From Lachnospiraceae bacterium UBA938 (GTDB lineage: Bacteria > Bacillota > Clostridia > Lachnospirales > Lachnospiraceae), in contig DBDG01000020.1 in the NCBI GenBank assembly GCA_002293475.1, positions 33,373 to 97,372 on the forward strand: a stretch of 64,000 nt of DNA, written 5' to 3'. This document shows, one piece after another, positions 61,657 through 64,000 of this stretch. A program made the position numbers and the translations under genes. Position 1 is the stretch's first letter. The number at the start of each line of letters is the position of its first letter. The notes beneath the pieces were generated by a model. That model was not told where the DNA came from. It saw only the letters and a program-made list of their open reading frames with translations, and did no database searches.

Positions 61657-63912
61657 ATGGGTGAAAGCCACTATTTAGACTATATAACATCATCTAATGA
61701 TACCGATTATCCTTATGATAAGCAGCTTGCCGTTCATCAGCTTATTGAAGAACAGGCGGCTAGGACGCCGGGAGCGGTTGCGGCAGTTTTCCATCAGGAA
61801 TCAATCACCTATGCCGCTTTGAATAACCGCGCCAATCAGCTGGCTTGGGAGCTAAGGGCACAGGGGGTTAAACCCAATGACATCGTCGGGCTGATGGTGC
61901 GAAGATCCCTTGACATGCTGACGGGGATGCTGGGAATCATGAAGGCCGGCGGCTGTTATCTCCCGCTGGATCCCCAGTTTCCGGAAGCCAGGATTGCCTA
62001 TATGCTTGAAGATTCTCACGCAAAAGTGCTGCTATCTGAGAGCATGCTCATGGAGAAAGGCAGCAAGACGTTTCCCGGCAGTGGAGCGGCCATCCTAATT
62101 GACCGTGAGCTTGCCGCCGTGCCTGACGGCAGGAAGGATAATCCGGATAACGTCAATAAAGGAAGCGACTTAATTTATGTCATCTATACCTCGGGTTCCA
62201 CCGGAAACCCCAAGGGAGTAATGATAGAGCACCGTAATGTCCATAATTTTATCGTAGGTATGAAGCAGGTGATAGATTTTGCGGAATATAAAGCCATGCT
62301 GAGCCTGACTACCATTTCTTTCGATATATTTGTTTTGGAAAGCCTGCTGCCCCTGACCCTAGGGATGAAGATTGTCATTGCCGATCCGATGACCTTTGCC
62401 GATGATATGGCCGGGCACAGGATCGAGATGCTGCAGACCACCCCATCCACGATCCGTATGATCCTGAATGACGAAAGAAACCATGCTTTATTTCAAGGCA
62501 TCACGGCAGTGATTCTGGGCGGCGAGCCCTTCCCTCCCATGCTGATGGAGATGCTGAGAAACCTAGATGTCTTCCGTAATGCCCGGCTGTATAATGTCTA
62601 TGGCCCTACGGAAACCACGGTATGGTCTACGGCGGCAGAGCTGACGGATAAAAACCGGATTACCATCGGCCGGCCCATAGCCAATACCCAGATCATTATC
62701 ATGGATGAAAACCGCCGGCCCGCCCTTCCGGGAGAGATTGGTGAAATATGCATTGCCGGCGACGGTGTGGCAAGAGGCTACCTGTTCCGCCCTGAGCTTA
62801 CCGAGGAGCGTTTTATCATAGGGCAAACCGCGGAACAGGATATCAGGATGTATTGTACGGGAGACTTGGGAAGATGGCTCCCCGATGGTGAGCTGGAATG
62901 TCTGGGACGGATTGACGCGCAAGTAAAAATCAGAGGTTTCCGGATCGAACTGGGAGAGATTGAAGCCGCCCTTCTCAAAGCGGAAGGAATCGAAGACTGC
63001 GTGGCGGCTGTCAAGGAAAATGACCAGGGAGAAATGTATCTGGCGGCCTACTATGTGGCAGCCCGGCCGCTTATCGTCCCCGACCTGATCTTGGAACTGC
63101 GGGAACAGCTGCCGGAATATGAAATACCGGGCATCTATATGAAGATTGATAAGGTTCCCCTTACCCCCAACGGCAAGGTTGACCGGCGCGCCCTCCCCGA
63201 GCCTCAGTTTAAGCGTTCCGGGCTTCAGACACCATATATGGAGCCCAGATCAGCAGAACACCGGGAACTGGCTCAGATATGGAAGCAGATACTTAACTAC
63301 GACAGGGTAGGTGTCCGCGACAATTTCTTTGATCTGGGAGGCAATTCGGTTCTGGTTTCCCGGCTGCACTTTCTGTTGGAAAAGCAATACCGGGTTTCCT
63401 TGGATGTAGCTGACCTGTTTACTATGGTGACCATAGAACAGCAGAGCGGACTTCTGAAGGAGCGGAAGCGGCCGGAAGGCCACGGACAAATTAAGGAGCA
63501 ACGGCTTACGCCTTTCTGTTTTAATGAAGCTTGGTATCTGGCGGAGCACGGGCAGCCCGGCCGGGTTGTCTGTCTAAGCCTGCCGCTGGAGGAGGAGAAA
63601 GCGGGCATCGAACGTCTTGCGGCCGCCCTGCATGAGGAGCCGGAGTGGCTCTGCCTAGGTGCTTACCTATATCTGCTGGATCAATACGGCCTGCCCCAAG
63701 AAGAACTTCCGGACATCGGTGTCATGGCCTTCAGCGGGGCAGATATCGCCACCGTCAGGATGGCCAGGCCGGTCTCCGGCGATCTGGCCCAGCTGGGGCC
63801 GGCTGCCGCCCAGAGCCGGACGAGGTTGTTTTTTTTGCTACAGCCTTTGTCTTTGATAGCATTTACAGGCTGTTCAAAATTTTGTCCGAAATATTGGCAC
63901 AGAGATTGCTGA
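61657..63912 (+). CDS. NRPS protein, A-PCP with unusual C-terminal region, probably frameshifted
   Basis: 751 residues as read. A domain 20-520 (YTSGSTGNPKG, YGPTETTVW, NGKVDRRALP), PCP 535-610 (DLGGNSV). My reading of the pocket is D-I-L-Q-I-G-V-V-W-K, which resembles the glycine code. There is no C domain in front. After the PCP, about 130 residues (FCFNEAWYLAEHG onward) may begin a docking or condensation-like region. The last 24 residues are Cys-rich and look out of frame: they follow an eight-T run at 63829-63836. A -1 shift there continues an open frame to TGA 63939-63941, which overlaps the next ATG. GGAAAGGA precedes the start. Confidence 0.85.
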   Translation: MGESHYLDYITSSNDTDYPYDKQLAVHQLIEEQAARTPGAVAAVFHQESITYAALNNRANQLAWELRAQGVKPNDIVGLMVRRSLDMLTGMLGIMKAGGCYLPLDPQFPEARIAYMLEDSHAKVLLSESMLMEKGSKTFPGSGAAILIDRELAAVPDGRKDNPDNVNKGSDLIYVIYTSGSTGNPKGVMIEHRNVHNFIVGMKQVIDFAEYKAMLSLTTISFDIFVLESLLPLTLGMKIVIADPMTFADDMAGHRIEMLQTTPSTIRMILNDERNHALFQGITAVILGGEPFPPMLMEMLRNLDVFRNARLYNVYGPTETTVWSTAAELTDKNRITIGRPIANTQIIIMDENRRPALPGEIGEICIAGDGVARGYLFRPELTEERFIIGQTAEQDIRMYCTGDLGRWLPDGELECLGRIDAQVKIRGFRIELGEIEAALLKAEGIEDCVAAVKENDQGEMYLAAYYVAARPLIVPDLILELREQLPEYEIPGIYMKIDKVPLTPNGKVDRRALPEPQFKRSGLQTPYMEPRSAEHRELAQIWKQILNYDRVGVRDNFFDLGGNSVLVSRLHFLLEKQYRVSLDVADLFTMVTIEQQSGLLKERKRPEGHGQIKEQRLTPFCFNEAWYLAEHGQPGRVVCLSLPLEEEKAGIERLAAALHEEPEWLCLGAYLYLLDQYGLPQEELPDIGVMAFSGADIATVRMARPVSGDLAQLGPAAAQSRTRLFFLLQPLSLIAFTGCSKFCPKYWHRDC

Positions 63913-63941
63913 ATACACTTGCAGGCGGTCATGAAAATTGA
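63829..63941 (+). other. T8 run and alternative reading frame, likely frameshift
   Basis: Eight T at 63829-63836 end the credible part of the A-PCP protein. Reading one base back after the run gives FFFATAFVFDSIYRLFKI and continues to TGA at 63939-63941, overlapping the next ATG (63931) by 11 bases, like the other coupled genes in this operon. The unshifted tail has three Cys in its last 15 residues and stops at 63912. A sequencing error, a real one-base loss, or slippage are all possible. Confidence 0.55.
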
Positions 63942-64000
63942 ACCGCTGTTCTACCAAAAAAGTTTAATCTCCTTGTTGCAAAAAACCGAAACTCGCCCAA
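63931..64000 (+). CDS. start of a downstream gene, cut by the window edge
   Basis: ATG 63931 opens a frame that is still open at the last base; 23 codons are visible (MKIEPLFYQK, then SLISLLQKTETRP). It overlaps the shifted end of the A-PCP gene. Only a weak AGGCGG lies upstream. Too short to identify. Confidence 0.5.
   Translation, partial: MKIEPLFYQKSLISLLQKTETRP

Noticed and set aside
61657..63912. A-PCP gene as a stand-alone precursor loader unrelated to the assembly line
   Set aside because: Possible, but the frameshift and the overlapping next gene suggest the megasynthase set continues past the window; left open.

Overview
The window is almost entirely natural-product assembly-line genes, all on the + strand except one. 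Strong Shine-Dalgarno sites (GGAGG/AAGGAG types), ATG starts, moderate to low G+C and many genes close to Bacillus-type pks genes point to a Firmicute, probably an anaerobic Clostridia-type or Paenibacillus-like bacterium. I cannot name the species. No rRNA, tRNA, CRISPR array, insertion sequence or replication origin was seen.

Region A (1 to about 36.9 kb, A+T-rich) is part of a trans-AT polyketide synthase cluster. A PKS cut by the left window edge (KS-DH-KR-ACP-KS-DH-KR-ACP-KS-ACP) is followed by a small stand-alone KASIII-like enzyme and a giant 7580-residue PKS: KS-AT*-DH-KR-ACP-KS0-ACP-KS-DH-KR-ACP-KS-ACP-KS-DH-KR-cMT-ACP-KS-ACP-ACP. Neither PKS has a working AT, an ER or a TE. Next come three members of the beta-branching (HMG-CoA-synthase-type) cassette: an AcpK-like donor ACP, a PksF-like decarboxylating KS with Cys replaced by Ser, and a PksH-like ECH1. 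The HMG synthase and ECH2 partners are not in the window. The predicted product is a polyene-like chain with one beta-branch and one alpha-methyl group.

Boundary (36.9 to 38.6 kb). This stretch holds a decayed GNAT acetyltransferase tail, an oppositely oriented orphan gene with a weak BtrH/C39-like pattern, and a 405-base divergent intergenic region with a good sigma-A-type promoter and a perfect 9-bp inverted repeat. G+C rises soon afterwards, so I read this as the junction of two separately acquired clusters.

Region B (38.6 kb to the right edge, G+C-richer) is a second, hybrid NRPS/trans-AT PKS operon. In order it encodes: a type II thioesterase; a PvdE/SyrD-type cyclic-peptide ABC exporter; a lipoprotein Ntn-hydrolase of the acyltransferase/acylase (C45) type; a FAAL-ACP-C-A(Gly)-PCP-KS-KR-DH-ACP megasynthase; a KS-AT*-ACP protein; a TubC-docked C-A-PCP NRPS (Ser-like pocket); a free-standing trans-acting malonyltransferase; a small ACP; a BtrH-like acyltransferase; and an A-PCP protein with an apparent frameshift at a T8 run. 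A new gene starts at the right edge.

The most interesting proposal is that Region B makes an N-fatty-acylated precursor, exports it, and has the acyl chain removed outside the cell by the lipoprotein Ntn-hydrolase. This is the logic of pyoverdine (acyl-loading PvdL, exporter PvdE, acylase PvdQ) rebuilt from different parts. Other points to check: two independent AT domains that have lost their catalytic Ser inside AT-less modules, an ACP/BtrH-like transfer pair, a KS0 with Gln in place of the HGTGT His, and short in-frame repeat expansions inside megasynthase domains.
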